Notes: a model not told the origin generated them from the letters alone. DNA of 7,813 nucleotides from an uncultured Massilia sp. (GCA_946886065.1 CAMPHU010000215.1:1-7813); one strand, 5' to 3'; counted from the stretch's first letter, positions 1 to 5,800 are shown. Program-made: numbers and translations.

Positions 1-174
1 GTTCTCGTCCTTCTTGAAGAGGTGCTGGCGCAGCTGATGGTGGAAATGGATCAGCGCGCTGCTCGGGCATGTGGCCTCGATCTTGAGGTCGAGTGCCGGT
101 TTCGTATCTTCGCCGTGCTTCTCCGCGCGCGGGTTCAGGTTGGCGAGTTTGACGGTCTGGGAAAGGTCGAACAT
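1..174 (-). CDS. Small phage protein of unknown function, 3' part cut by window edge
   Basis: The reading frame is open from ATG at 174 to the window edge, giving the first 58 residues (MFDLSQTVKLANLNPRAEKH at the start). A good Shine-Dalgarno (AGGAG, about 9 nt upstream) supports the start. It is the most distal visible gene of the leftward early operon, 18 nt after the preceding stop. The N-terminal look (MFDL..T.KLANLN.RAE.HGED.KPA.DLKIE) is one I associate with a hypothetical protein often found beside recombination genes in phages of betaproteobacteria; that is recall, not a search. No catalytic motif, signal peptide or membrane segment is visible in the part seen. Function unknown. Confidence 0.8.
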   Translation of the reverse strand, partial: MFDLSQTVKLANLNPRAEKHGEDTKPALDLKIEATCPSSALIHFHHQLRQHLFKKDEN

Positions 175-192
175 TGGTTACATCTCCTGGTC

Positions 193-420
193 CTAGTTGG
201 GGTTGCTGGTGGTGGGGTGATTCTTCTTGCGGTCAAGGCGCTGGCGCCATGCTGTCCACTGCGCCTCGGTCATCATCGGGTAGCGGGTTTCGCCGAGCTT
301 CGGGTGCGTCAGCTCCGTGACCTGGCCGAGCATTTCGTCCCAGCAGAGGCCATCGTGGTAGCGATCGCCTTCGCGGACCGTGAAGCCCTGGTCGCTGATT
401 TCAATCGTTATGGTGCGCAT
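193..420 (-). CDS. Small conserved-looking phage protein, unknown function (75 aa)
   Basis: The start is set at ATG 420 rather than the in-frame GTG at 426, because a strong AAGGAGG lies 6 nt before the ATG and would abut the GTG. The protein begins MRTITIEI and continues as a short beta-rich segment (residues 1-20, alternating hydrophobics), then a WDEML helix and an acid/proline segment containing THPKLG, ending in a basic, polar tail. It is cytoplasmic, with no cysteine pairs that suggest metal binding. It overlaps the end of the upstream 80-aa gene by 20 nt, so translation is probably coupled in the leftward early operon. The family is not recognised by name. Confidence 0.75.
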   Translation of the reverse strand: MRTITIEISDQGFTVREGDRYHDGLCWDEMLGQVTELTHPKLGETRYPMMTEAQWTAWRQRLDRKKNHPTTSNPN

Positions 421-643
421 CAGCACCCTCCTTGTTCTTGTGTTTCAAGTAGGCGCGCCGGATCCGCTCATCCCAGCGCGCCTGGGCGGTCGGGTCGCGG
501 TCCAGCTGGGCGCGGGTGGTGACTTCGCAAACTTCCTTCACTCGGCGCGCGGCGGCAGCTTCGCCATCGACGCCGAGGAACTGCTGGAAGTCCTGCTCTT
601 TGCAGCGCAGGACCGTCCAGAGGCGCGGCGTCTGGCCGGCCAT
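401..643 (-). CDS. Small basic phage protein, unknown function (80 aa)
   Basis: The ATG at 643 sits 1 nt after the stop of the exonuclease gene, so it is likely translated by reinitiation; the Shine-Dalgarno is weak (GAAGGC). The protein starts MAGQTPRLWTVLRCKEQDFQ, followed by two predicted helices rich in A, R and E, and a lysine-rich end (residues 65-72). The order 'W.VLRCK..DFQ.FLG' then 'RRVKEVC.V..RAQLD.DP.A..RW...IR..YL' looks like a small protein repeatedly found next to phage recombinases, but no function is known to me. Its 3' end overlaps the following small gene by 20 nt. Confidence 0.75.
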   Translation of the reverse strand: MAGQTPRLWTVLRCKEQDFQQFLGVDGEAAAARRVKEVCEVTTRAQLDRDPTAQARWDERIRRAYLKHKNKEGADAHHND

Positions 644-644
644 G

Positions 645-2405
645 TCAGGCTGCCTTCGCCTGGGCCACGGCGACGAGGTGACGCTGCAGCGCGGCGCAGA
701 TGCGCACGAAGTCCGATTCGCGGTACAACTTCGCCGCTTTGTCGGTCAGCGCATGAGCAAAACCCAGACGCGCCAGGCCCTCGGCCGTCAGCGTGATCGG
801 CGCCAGGCGCTCGTTTATCTGGCCCAGGCGCAGCAGGGGTTCGTCGGCCGGTGCTGCAGCGCGCGCGGCTTCGATCGGCGTTACCTGGGCGGCGGGCGCC
901 GGCTCGGGAATAATTTCCGGAATATTTTGCTGCTCGGTTTGTGCCTTGGTGGCGGCCGCAGTCCGCGCTTCTGCCTCCTGCTGGGCGCGCGCCGCGGCCA
1001 CGGCAGCGGCCTGCTCGTCCAGCTGACGCTTCGTTTCAGCCGCGACACGTGCGCGCTCGGCCGCCTCGGCCTTGACGCGCTCTTCCTCGGCGATCTTGGC
1101 GCGCAGGGCTTCGGCCTTCGCCAGCTCGGCTTGCTCGTGTTCGGCGATGCGCATCTTTACCAGCGCCGTCAGGTCGTCAGCTGCCTTGAGCACGATCGAA
1201 GGCGCATCGGCGAACAGGAAGGCATGCCCGCCGGCCAGCTCGCGCAGCGTGGTCAAGTTAACCTGGATACGATCGGCGACGGCGTTGGCCTCGATCTTGA
1301 AGCGCGCCAGCTCGGTGTCGACCGCATCGCGCAGGCTGGTGACGGTCTTCTTGCCCTTCATGGCGCCGGCGAAGTCGACGGCCACAGCTGGCATGTACGG
1401 CTTGCCCAGGCGTACGTTTAGCGCGGCGATGTGTGCGGCGGCCCGATCCTTCCCGGACTGCTGGATCTCGACGCGGATCGTTTCCTTGCGCGCCTTGACC
1501 ACCTTCTCCAACATCAGGCGGGTCTTCCGGGCCAGCTCCTTGTAGCTGGCGACGGTGCGCACCATCTCATCGACGGTCGAGATCTGGCCCAGCGCGGAGG
1601 CCTCGGCGGCGCCCAGCGCGGTCTCGGCGCGCTCCATCACCTTGATGGCCTGCTCGGCGTCGGCGAAGGCTTGGTCGTCGCTCGGGTTGGTGTCGATGTC
1701 GGCGATGAACGACTGCAGGCGCTCGCCAAACAGGACCAAGTTGTGGTTCAGGCTCAGCTGACCGTCGACGCGGATCGACAGCGCCGGCAGGTCCTGCACG
1801 GCGGCGGCGACCGGTGGTGGCAGCACTTCGACGTGCTGGTAGGCGGCCAGGTCGGCCTCGAACTGCGTCCACCCGGCGCGGATGCGCTCCTGCCATACCG
1901 GGTCAGGCAGAACCCACAGGTACACGAAGTTATCCAGGGTGCCGTCCGAGCACACGAACACGACCTTGCCGCAGCCGGTGACCATCATGATCTGCTGACA
2001 CTGCGGCATGTACTCGTCCGGCAGCTGGCCGGCGGCGACGGCAGCAGCCAGCGCCTCGTTCCACTGCTTGTGCTCGAAGGCGATGTCCTCGCCCATCGTC
2101 AGGCCGTCGCAGGAAGCCGACAGGCGGCCGTCCGAGCACGTGACGGGGTAGAGGTCTTCGCCGATCAGGTCTTCGACCAGCGGGCGCGCCAGCGCTTCCA
2201 CCTGATGGCCGTAGTCCAGGATGTTCTTCTGCACCCAATCGCTGAACTCTTGCGCGGTGCCGGTCGCCTTCATGTGCAGGAGCTCGGTGCGGGTGACCAG
2301 CGAGGAAATACCCAACATCGCGGCCGCTTCGCTGGCGCCGAACTTCTCGAGGCGGTACTGCTGCCATTCGGGGCTGCCCTGGGTGAGGTCGTGGATAGTT
2401 GCCAT
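645..2405 (-). CDS. YqaJ-family phage exonuclease with long coiled-coil C-terminal extension (586 aa)
   Basis: Residues 1 to about 195 carry a YqaJ / lambda-exonuclease-like PD-(D/E)xK nuclease domain: GSPEW at 10-14, GASEA at 23-27, E70 in the GHQVEALA helix, then the catalytic D100 (SASCDG), E111 and K113 (AFEHKQW) and the QCQQIMMVTG motif at 135-144. Such enzymes resect duplex ends 5' to 3' and hand the 3' strand to an annealing partner; here the RecT gene lies 10 nt upstream. Typical single-domain members are far shorter. The extra 390 residues hold a helical region (about 210-390), a highly charged Ala/Glu/Lys-rich coiled coil (about 420-490), a proline-rich linker (495-520) and a compact C-terminal domain starting LGQINERLAPITLTAEGL. 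The start is supported by AAGGAG (2412-2417), which overlaps the RecT stop. Nuclease assignment is confident; the role of the extension is unknown. Confidence 0.9.
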   Translation of the reverse strand: MATIHDLTQGSPEWQQYRLEKFGASEAAAMLGISSLVTRTELLHMKATGTAQEFSDWVQKNILDYGHQVEALARPLVEDLIGEDLYPVTCSDGRLSASCDGLTMGEDIAFEHKQWNEALAAAVAAGQLPDEYMPQCQQIMMVTGCGKVVFVCSDGTLDNFVYLWVLPDPVWQERIRAGWTQFEADLAAYQHVEVLPPPVAAAVQDLPALSIRVDGQLSLNHNLVLFGERLQSFIADIDTNPSDDQAFADAEQAIKVMERAETALGAAEASALGQISTVDEMVRTVASYKELARKTRLMLEKVVKARKETIRVEIQQSGKDRAAAHIAALNVRLGKPYMPAVAVDFAGAMKGKKTVTSLRDAVDTELARFKIEANAVADRIQVNLTTLRELAGGHAFLFADAPSIVLKAADDLTALVKMRIAEHEQAELAKAEALRAKIAEEERVKAEAAERARVAAETKRQLDEQAAAVAAARAQQEAEARTAAATKAQTEQQNIPEIIPEPAPAAQVTPIEAARAAAPADEPLLRLGQINERLAPITLTAEGLARLGFAHALTDKAAKLYRESDFVRICAALQRHLVAVAQAKAA

Positions 2406-2415
2406 GGTGTTCTCC

Positions 2416-3183
2416 TTATTCGCCTTCGTGGGCCCAGCTGTCGATCGTGAGCTTCTGCTCTTCGCTGAGGATGGTTTTCGTGCTGAGCATCGAGATCAGC
2501 GCCGGCGCCGTCTTCTTCCCCGACAGGATCAGGTCGCGCCAGGCAGGCGTGTTCTCGGCGAACTTCTCCGGCGTGCACACCGGCAGCTCAGGCCGGGCCG
2601 GCGCCGCCACCGCGGCTGGCGTCGATGCCGGCGTGATGTCGCGCTCGACGCGCTCTTCAGGCGGGTAGTCGCGCAGTTCCTCGGTCGACTTGATGCCCTT
2701 GAGGGCGTCGGCGAACAGGTCGCGGGCTGCGAAGGCGAACGCGCGCATCTGCAGCATCCGCTTCGGCGCGGTCTGCCACGGTCCGGACTTCCCGGCCAGG
2801 CCGGCCTTCTTCGCGTCTTCCATCGTGAACGTGGTGACCACCGCCGAGCGCCCGCGCCGCTTCAAGGTGACCGTGCAGTAGGTGTCCTGCTTGTCCTCGT
2901 GCAGATCCTCGAATTCGGGGTGGCTGATCACCAGCGCGCGCATCGCATCGCCCCAGATGCTGGGCCGGCCGTTGATGACCGAGATACCCTGCAGCGACTG
3001 CATCGGCTTGAGGCCCAGCTCGGCGCCGGTCTGCACCGCCACCAGGACGTTGCCCGGCTTGTTCACGTAGTCCTTCGGCACCATGTCCGAAGAAGCGATG
3101 ATCTTTGCGAAATCCATGGCCTCGGCCAGGTTGCGCGGGGAAAGGGAGAAGGTTGCTTCACCCTGGGTGGTCAGTTCGTTCAT
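2416..3183 (-). CDS. recT: RecT-family single-strand annealing protein (255 aa)
   Basis: This is a cytoplasmic recombinase that coats and anneals complementary single strands, acting with the exonuclease encoded next. The family signature is clear: ALVAVQTG-like helix (48-53), LGLKPMQSLQGISVINGRPS at 56-75 followed by IWGDAM, a beta-rich core (TYCTVTLKRRG at 101-111) and the PW..AP.RMLQMRAFAFAARD helix at 135-154. A Pro/Ala linker (about 184-202) leads to a small C-terminal helical domain (LSEEQKLTIDSWA), which may contact partners such as SSB or the exonuclease (inference). Length is normal for the family. The ATG at 3183 has AAGGAA a few nt upstream. It lies 14 nt after the 34-aa micro-ORF and 10 nt before the exonuclease gene, so the pair is co-transcribed. 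Confidence 0.92.
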   Translation of the reverse strand: MNELTTQGEATFSLSPRNLAEAMDFAKIIASSDMVPKDYVNKPGNVLVAVQTGAELGLKPMQSLQGISVINGRPSIWGDAMRALVISHPEFEDLHEDKQDTYCTVTLKRRGRSAVVTTFTMEDAKKAGLAGKSGPWQTAPKRMLQMRAFAFAARDLFADALKGIKSTEELRDYPPEERVERDITPASTPAAVAAPARPELPVCTPEKFAENTPAWRDLILSGKKTAPALISMLSTKTILSEEQKLTIDSWAHEGE

Positions 3184-3197
3184 GGTTTCCTTCGTGG

Positions 3198-3302
3198 TTA
3201 AAAGCCGAAAACGTAGGTGCGCACGGCGCGGGTAATGGCCTTGCGCGGCTCGAAGCCGGCGCGCAGCGACAGGCGGTACTGGTTCAGGATGTGGCGGAAC
3301 AT
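3198..3302 (-). CDS. Micro-ORF, basic 34-aa phage peptide
   Basis: This short frame fills the gap between the 69-aa gene and recT. It reads MFRHILNQYRLSLRAGFEPR, then KAITRAVRTYVFGF and TAA. The ATG at 3302 has GAGGA with 7-nt spacing; an alternative ATG at 3308 would leave no spacing. The peptide is strongly basic (eight Lys/Arg) and predicted helical. Codon choice has the G/C-ending bias of its neighbours. Similar tiny peptides (F..I..QYR...RAGF....A..RA) are often present in phage early operons, as far as I recall. Function unknown. Confidence 0.55.
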   Translation of the reverse strand: MFRHILNQYRLSLRAGFEPRKAITRAVRTYVFGF

Positions 3303-3329
3303 GGTCATTTCCTCGGTGGTGGTGATGGG

Positions 3330-3539
3330 TTACCAGTTGCGAATCTGATTGCGGCGGCCGACCAGCTGCACGGCGTGCACACGCATGTCTTTTTCCATGC
3401 CGATCAGGTCGGTGCGCAGCTGGCTGTAGTGCTCGGCGTGGGCCTCGGCTTCAGCGATCTGCAGCTCGATCAGCCAGAGCGAGAACGGCTTGAGGAGCTT
3501 GCGCACCAGGCGGCGCGCGATGCGGCCGGCGGCGATCAT
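3330..3539 (-). CDS. Small basic helical phage protein, unknown function (69 aa)
   Basis: The start chosen is ATG 3539, which overlaps the upstream stop as ATGA and has GGGAG 6 nt upstream; a longer frame to 3587 would begin inside the previous gene without support. Residues 1-18 are basic and amphipathic (MIAAGRIARRLVRKLLKPFS), followed by a hydrophobic/acidic stretch LWLIELQIAEAEAHAEHY and a second charged helix. One long helix or a coiled coil is likely. The hydrophobic part is too short and too charged to call a membrane segment. No named family recognised. Confidence 0.7.
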   Translation of the reverse strand: MIAAGRIARRLVRKLLKPFSLWLIELQIAEAEAHAEHYSQLRTDLIGMEKDMRVHAVQLVGRRNQIRNW

Positions 3540-3739
3540 GCTGCGCTCCCAGTGACCGCGGCTTTGCCGTGCTGGAACACCAGCCACATGGCAGCGGTGG
3601 CGCCGTGCTGAGTCATCATCTCGACCGCCCAGGCTTCGAGCTTCGCGCGCTCGACGGCCACGTCGCAGTGGCCGCAGTCCAGGAAGCCGCCGAGGTCCTT
3701 CGACAGGCTGCCGGTGTCGTTGCAGCGGGTGCAGTTCAT
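3536..3739 (-). CDS. Small zinc-ribbon-like phage protein (67 aa)
   Basis: The ATG at 3739 overlaps the upstream stop (ATGA), implying translational coupling; there is no good Shine-Dalgarno of its own. The protein starts MNCTRCNDTG and has C3-x2-C6 and C22-x2-C25, a spacing that fits a small treble-clef or rubredoxin-like zinc knuckle; 'CxxCNDTG' recalls the CxxCxGxG repeats of DnaJ-type zinc domains. The rest (31-67) is a helix with WAVEM and MWLVFQHG. Zinc binding is inferred from the cysteine pattern only. A longer N-terminal form from 3805 would add an arginine-rich piece that is just the antisense reading of the neighbour and is rejected. Confidence 0.72.
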   Translation of the reverse strand: MNCTRCNDTGSLSKDLGGFLDCGHCDVAVERAKLEAWAVEMMTQHGATAAMWLVFQHGKAAVTGSAA

Positions 3740-4122
3740 GCCGCTACACGGTCGGCTTGGGCGCGCGCAATGCGGTTGTCGTCGCGGGACTCGGCGCGGC
3801 GGCACTCCATCGCTTCCACTTCGACGATCGCTTCTGCCTCGGCCTCGCCGAACATCACGGCGTGCAACACATCGGCGAAAGTCTGGCCCAGCACCTGCAC
3901 CTGGGCGATCGAGGCCTGGCCAGCAGCCGGCGCTGCCGCACCCAGCACCAGGGTGCTCATGTCGATCGAGTTGGCGAGGTAGTCGAGGACGGAGTTGTTC
4001 ACCTCGCGCAGCACAGTGGCGTCACCGTCGCGCAGCTGCGCCAGGCGGGTCGCCAGCATCTTGCCGGCCAGGTCCGCGATCAGGGCGTCGCGGTCTTCTT
4101 CGGTAGGGTCAAAGCGATCCAT
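3736..4122 (-). CDS. First gene of the leftward early operon, unknown function (128 aa)
   Basis: ATG at 4122 with GGAG 6 nt upstream. This is the first gene behind the leftward promoter, with a leader of about 45 nt. The protein is acidic at the start (MDRFDPTEEDRDALIADLAG), mainly helical, with an Ala-rich middle (62-70) and an Ala/Glu/Arg-rich end. There is no cysteine pair, signal peptide or Walker motif. In lambda-like phages this slot can hold an antiterminator or anti-host protein, but nothing in the sequence shows that here. Its stop overlaps the next ATG by 4 nt. Confidence 0.75.
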   Translation of the reverse strand: MDRFDPTEEDRDALIADLAGKMLATRLAQLRDGDATVLREVNNSVLDYLANSIDMSTLVLGAAAPAAGQASIAQVQVLGQTFADVLHAVMFGEAEAEAIVEVEAMECRRAESRDDNRIARAQADRVAA

Positions 4123-4173
4123 TGTGCTCTCCAGTTCGGTTCAGCAGGTGCTGAGTTCGTTTGCGTGATTTGC

Positions 4174-4202
4174 ATATTACGCATATCCAAAATATGCGTC
4201 AA
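4174..4202 (-). promoter_or_regulatory. Leftward early promoter (PL-like)
   Basis: On the minus strand a -35 TTGACG (4197-4202) is followed after exactly 17 bp by a -10 TAATAT (4174-4179). The start of transcription should fall near 4167, giving a leader of about 45 nt before the ATG at 4122. Both boxes are close to the sigma70 consensus, so this is a strong promoter unless repressed. Palindromic operator-like sequences cover both boxes, fitting control by the repressor encoded at 5029-5730. Confidence 0.8.
4179..4199. repeat. Perfect 8-bp inverted repeat inside the leftward promoter
   Basis: ACGCATAT (4179-4186) and ATATGCGT (4192-4199) are exact reverse complements around a 5-bp spacer CCAAA. 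The repeat fills the space between the -10 and -35 boxes and touches both. It may be an operator itself, or the junction of two neighbouring operators that share the outward-facing half-sites. Confidence 0.75.
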
Positions 4203-4210
4203 GCGCAAAT
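4192..4210. promoter_or_regulatory. Operator-like site at the leftward promoter (OL)
   Basis: ATATGCG-TCAAG-CGCAAAT is an imperfect palindrome (6 of 7 arm positions pair) covering the -35 box. It matches the site at 5797-5815 (ATATGCG-TTACA-CGCAAAA) in the same orientation. A weaker copy, TTTGCG-TGATT-TGCATAT, lies at 4160-4177 over the -10 box and start site. Repressor binding is inferred from position and from recurrence at the divergent promoter. Confidence 0.65.
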
Positions 4211-4249
4211 TTGTGCTCGAACGAAAGAAGGTCGTCAGGGGTTAGGCGC

Positions 4250-4272
4250 AAAAAAGCCCGCGCGCGGCGGGC
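4250..4272 (-). terminator. Intrinsic terminator of the lysogeny operon
   Basis: Read on the minus strand, GCCCGC (4267-4272) pairs with GCGGGC (4256-4261) around a 5-nt loop, and six T residues follow (4255-4250). It lies about 20 nt after the stop of the HIRAN-like gene and upstream of the leftward promoter, so it insulates the early operon from transcription of the repressor operon. Confidence 0.85.
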
Positions 4273-4291
4273 CTAGAGGGGCAGTAGATGG

Positions 4292-4636
4292 TCAGTCTTC
4301 CAAAGGTAGATCGAGTCGAACTCCGAGTTGACCTACCGTGCCGTAGATCAGCGCGCCGCACTCGAACGTTTCGTGTGAGCTTCGCTCGCCGTACCGGACG
4401 ATACGGTGCAGCGCCTTCCCTTTGGCGGGTGATAGGTGTCCGACCTGCTGGCCGTTGATCGATACCAGCACTTCGGGTGCAGCGTCCTGAAGCACCAGCT
4501 GGGCGCGAACCTTGATGTTGAGTCGTTCTTGGAGCCGGCGGCCGACCAAATTAGATAAGCTGCTCTGCTGATCGCTATCGCCGGACACGGTAATTCGGTA
4601 TTTGCGCGACCCAGGAATAAAAGGCGCGTTACTCAC
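4292..4636 (-). CDS. Small HIRAN-like protein in the repressor operon (114 aa)
   Basis: The frame opens at a GTG (4636), 18 nt after the stop of the exported-protein gene; the Shine-Dalgarno is poor (GATGAG), so the start is uncertain. The core 'VLVSINGQQVGHLSPAKGKA' (56-75) resembles the 'V.V...G..VGYL.....A' strand of HIRAN-like domains, and the end 'CGALIYGTVGQLGVRLDLPL' (93-112) resembles the C-terminal strand pair I associate with short proteins of that kind. HIRAN domains can bind 3' DNA ends, but that activity is not shown here. It is the last gene before the terminator at 4250-4272. Codon use is less G/C-biased than in the early operons. Assignment is tentative. Confidence 0.65.
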   Translation of the reverse strand: MSNAPFIPGSRKYRITVSGDSDQQSSLSNLVGRRLQERLNIKVRAQLVLQDAAPEVLVSINGQQVGHLSPAKGKALHRIVRYGERSSHETFECGALIYGTVGQLGVRLDLPLED

Positions 4637-4654
4637 AAACTCATCACTGCTGCT

Positions 4655-5032
4655 CTACTTTTTTCTATCGGCAGCGCGCACTTGCAGCACCAACTTGGTT
4701 GCAAGCTCCCTGGTTCGCACATAACGATCTTCGTTGATGCGCTGGACCACTTCCGGCGAGAATTTAAAACTATTCGTCAACGCGTCATATTCTGCTTGGC
4801 ATTGACTTTGCACTCCAGTTGCAATATCGGAAGCTGGAGAAATGTGGTCATCGACTTCGCGAATTGCTCGTGCTAAACAACCGTGCCATATGTCGCGCAA
4901 TGCATCGTGGTTGGTTGTAGCTACTTCAGGCGGCTTGGCCACAGGCTCGGCTGCGCTTGTGGCACTAGGAGTAAAGGCGTGAGCAGCCAGAAATAATGAT
5001 CCAACCACCTTAAACACGATTCGCATTCTCAT
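4655..5032 (-). CDS. Small exported protein coupled to the repressor (125 aa), candidate moron
   Basis: A signal peptide is visible: basic MRMR, a hydrophobic core (IVFKVVGSLFLAAHAF) and a small-residue cleavage region, with cleavage likely after A27 or A28 (TSAA-EP). The mature part of about 97 residues has two cysteines, C52 and C78, which could form a periplasmic disulfide, and is otherwise helical ('W.GCLARAIREVDD...', '...CQAEYDAL...', then an Arg-rich final helix). No lipobox. Its ATG overlaps the repressor stop as ATGA, so it should be made whenever the repressor is made. Composition is clearly lower in GC than the early operons. I do not recognise a named family; a lysogenic-conversion role at the envelope is inference from export and operon position. 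Confidence 0.75.
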   Translation of the reverse strand: MRMRIVFKVVGSLFLAAHAFTPSATSAAEPVAKPPEVATTNHDALRDIWHGCLARAIREVDDHISPASDIATGVQSQCQAEYDALTNSFKFSPEVVQRINEDRYVRTRELATKLVLQVRAADRKK

Positions 5033-5730
5033 ACTCGCCTCAGTTTCTTTCGGTGTTCTGTAACGACGCCAATTACAATCAGATGTTCTATATCGCTCCG
5101 CATGGTTGGATAGTCATCATTCAATGGCACTAGCTCGAAAATCATTTCGCCATTCGCGTCCATGCCGCGCGGTCGATATTTCTTGAATGTCGCCTGATCG
5201 CTTCCATTACGTGCGATAACATAATCGCCTGGCTGTGGCGCCAAATCCGGATCCACGATAAGCCGATCACCTGGTTTAAAAATAGGCAACATCGATTCGC
5301 CTTCCACTTCCAATCCGAATGCCCAACGCGACAACTTTTGATCCGTATATTCGATGCTGTAACCATCCCCAGGTGAATAGGGATTTTCCATATCCTTGAG
5401 CTGTCCGGCCTGTACCGCCGAAATAACTGGTACTGGACGCATTCCTACTGCAGCGGGGGAAACATTCACGTCGAAAGGAACCAACACTAGATTATCGGTT
5501 GAGGTTTCCCCACCCTTCGTGTGCGGCCGAATGTGATCCACCATGAACAAATCTGCGACTTGCACGCGTAGTGCGCTGGCGATCTTATTCAGCATCTGAT
5601 CGCTGTATCCCTGAACGCCGCGCTCGACACGCGACAGGTTGCCTACGTCTGTTCCGGCCTCAATCGCGAGCTGGTTCAACGTCAGGCCTCGCTCCTTTCG
5701 GAGCCTTCGAATGTTAGTTCCCACAGTCAT
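5029..5730 (-). CDS. Phage repressor, XRE helix-turn-helix plus S24 self-cleaving domain (233 aa)
   Basis: The N-terminal domain (about 4-62) is an XRE/HTH_3 fold: NIRRLRKERGLTLNQLAIEAG then the recognition helix region TDVGNLSRVERG (27-38). The C-terminal half is an S24/LexA-type peptidase: the A108-G109 cleavage site in VISAVQAGQ, nucleophile S146 in VEGESMLPIFKPGD, and general-base lysine K183 (or K184) in QATFKKYR. It should repress both early promoters and be cleaved when RecA is activated by DNA damage. The start is ATG 5730; a TTG at 5748 would add six residues without a helix role. No clear Shine-Dalgarno precedes the ATG, which fits a weak or leaderless message. The stop overlaps the exported-protein ATG by 4 nt. 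Confidence 0.92.
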   Translation of the reverse strand: MTVGTNIRRLRKERGLTLNQLAIEAGTDVGNLSRVERGVQGYSDQMLNKIASALRVQVADLFMVDHIRPHTKGGETSTDNLVLVPFDVNVSPAAVGMRPVPVISAVQAGQLKDMENPYSPGDGYSIEYTDQKLSRWAFGLEVEGESMLPIFKPGDRLIVDPDLAPQPGDYVIARNGSDQATFKKYRPRGMDANGEMIFELVPLNDDYPTMRSDIEHLIVIGVVTEHRKKLRRV

Positions 5731-5748
5731 CCATAGATGTTGATGCAA

Positions 5749-5767
5749 CTTTGCGACGTGCGCAAAG
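5749..5767. promoter_or_regulatory. Operator-like palindrome upstream of the repressor gene
   Basis: CTTTGCG-ACGTG-CGCAAAG is a perfect 7-bp inverted repeat with the same 5-bp spacing as the sites at 4192 and 5797. It lies 19 bp before the repressor ATG and just upstream of the rightward -35 box. The position is right for autoregulation of the repressor gene (OR3-like) or for cooperative binding with the site at 5797. Confidence 0.65.
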
Positions 5768-5771
5768 CGTG

Positions 5772-5800
5772 TTGCGCATATTTTGCGTCGGCGTTAATAT
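5772..5800 (+). promoter_or_regulatory. Rightward early promoter (PR-like)
   Basis: A -35 TTGCGC (5772-5777) and -10 TAATAT (5795-5800) are separated by 17 bp, with a transcription start expected near 5807 and a leader of about 26 nt to the Cro-like ATG. The -10 box is identical to that of the leftward promoter. CGCATATT (5775-5782) and AATATGCG (5796-5803) form an 8-bp inverted repeat spanning the promoter. Confidence 0.75.

Noticed and set aside
516..2450. Long open frames on the plus strand (516-1421 and 1431-2450) opposite the exonuclease gene
   Set aside because: They are antisense shadows of a high-GC gene with a clear nuclease domain; their products are Leu/Gly/Arg-rich and have no credible ribosome site or motif.
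2221..3611. Plus-strand frames 2221-3201 and 3105-3611 opposite recT and neighbours
   Set aside because: They have an Arg/His-rich composition, overlap genes with recognised motifs on the other strand, and show no start signals.
3569..4245. Plus-strand frames crossing the first early genes and the leftward promoter
   Set aside because: They run through the promoter and operators and have the repetitive composition expected of the antisense strand of the 128-aa gene.
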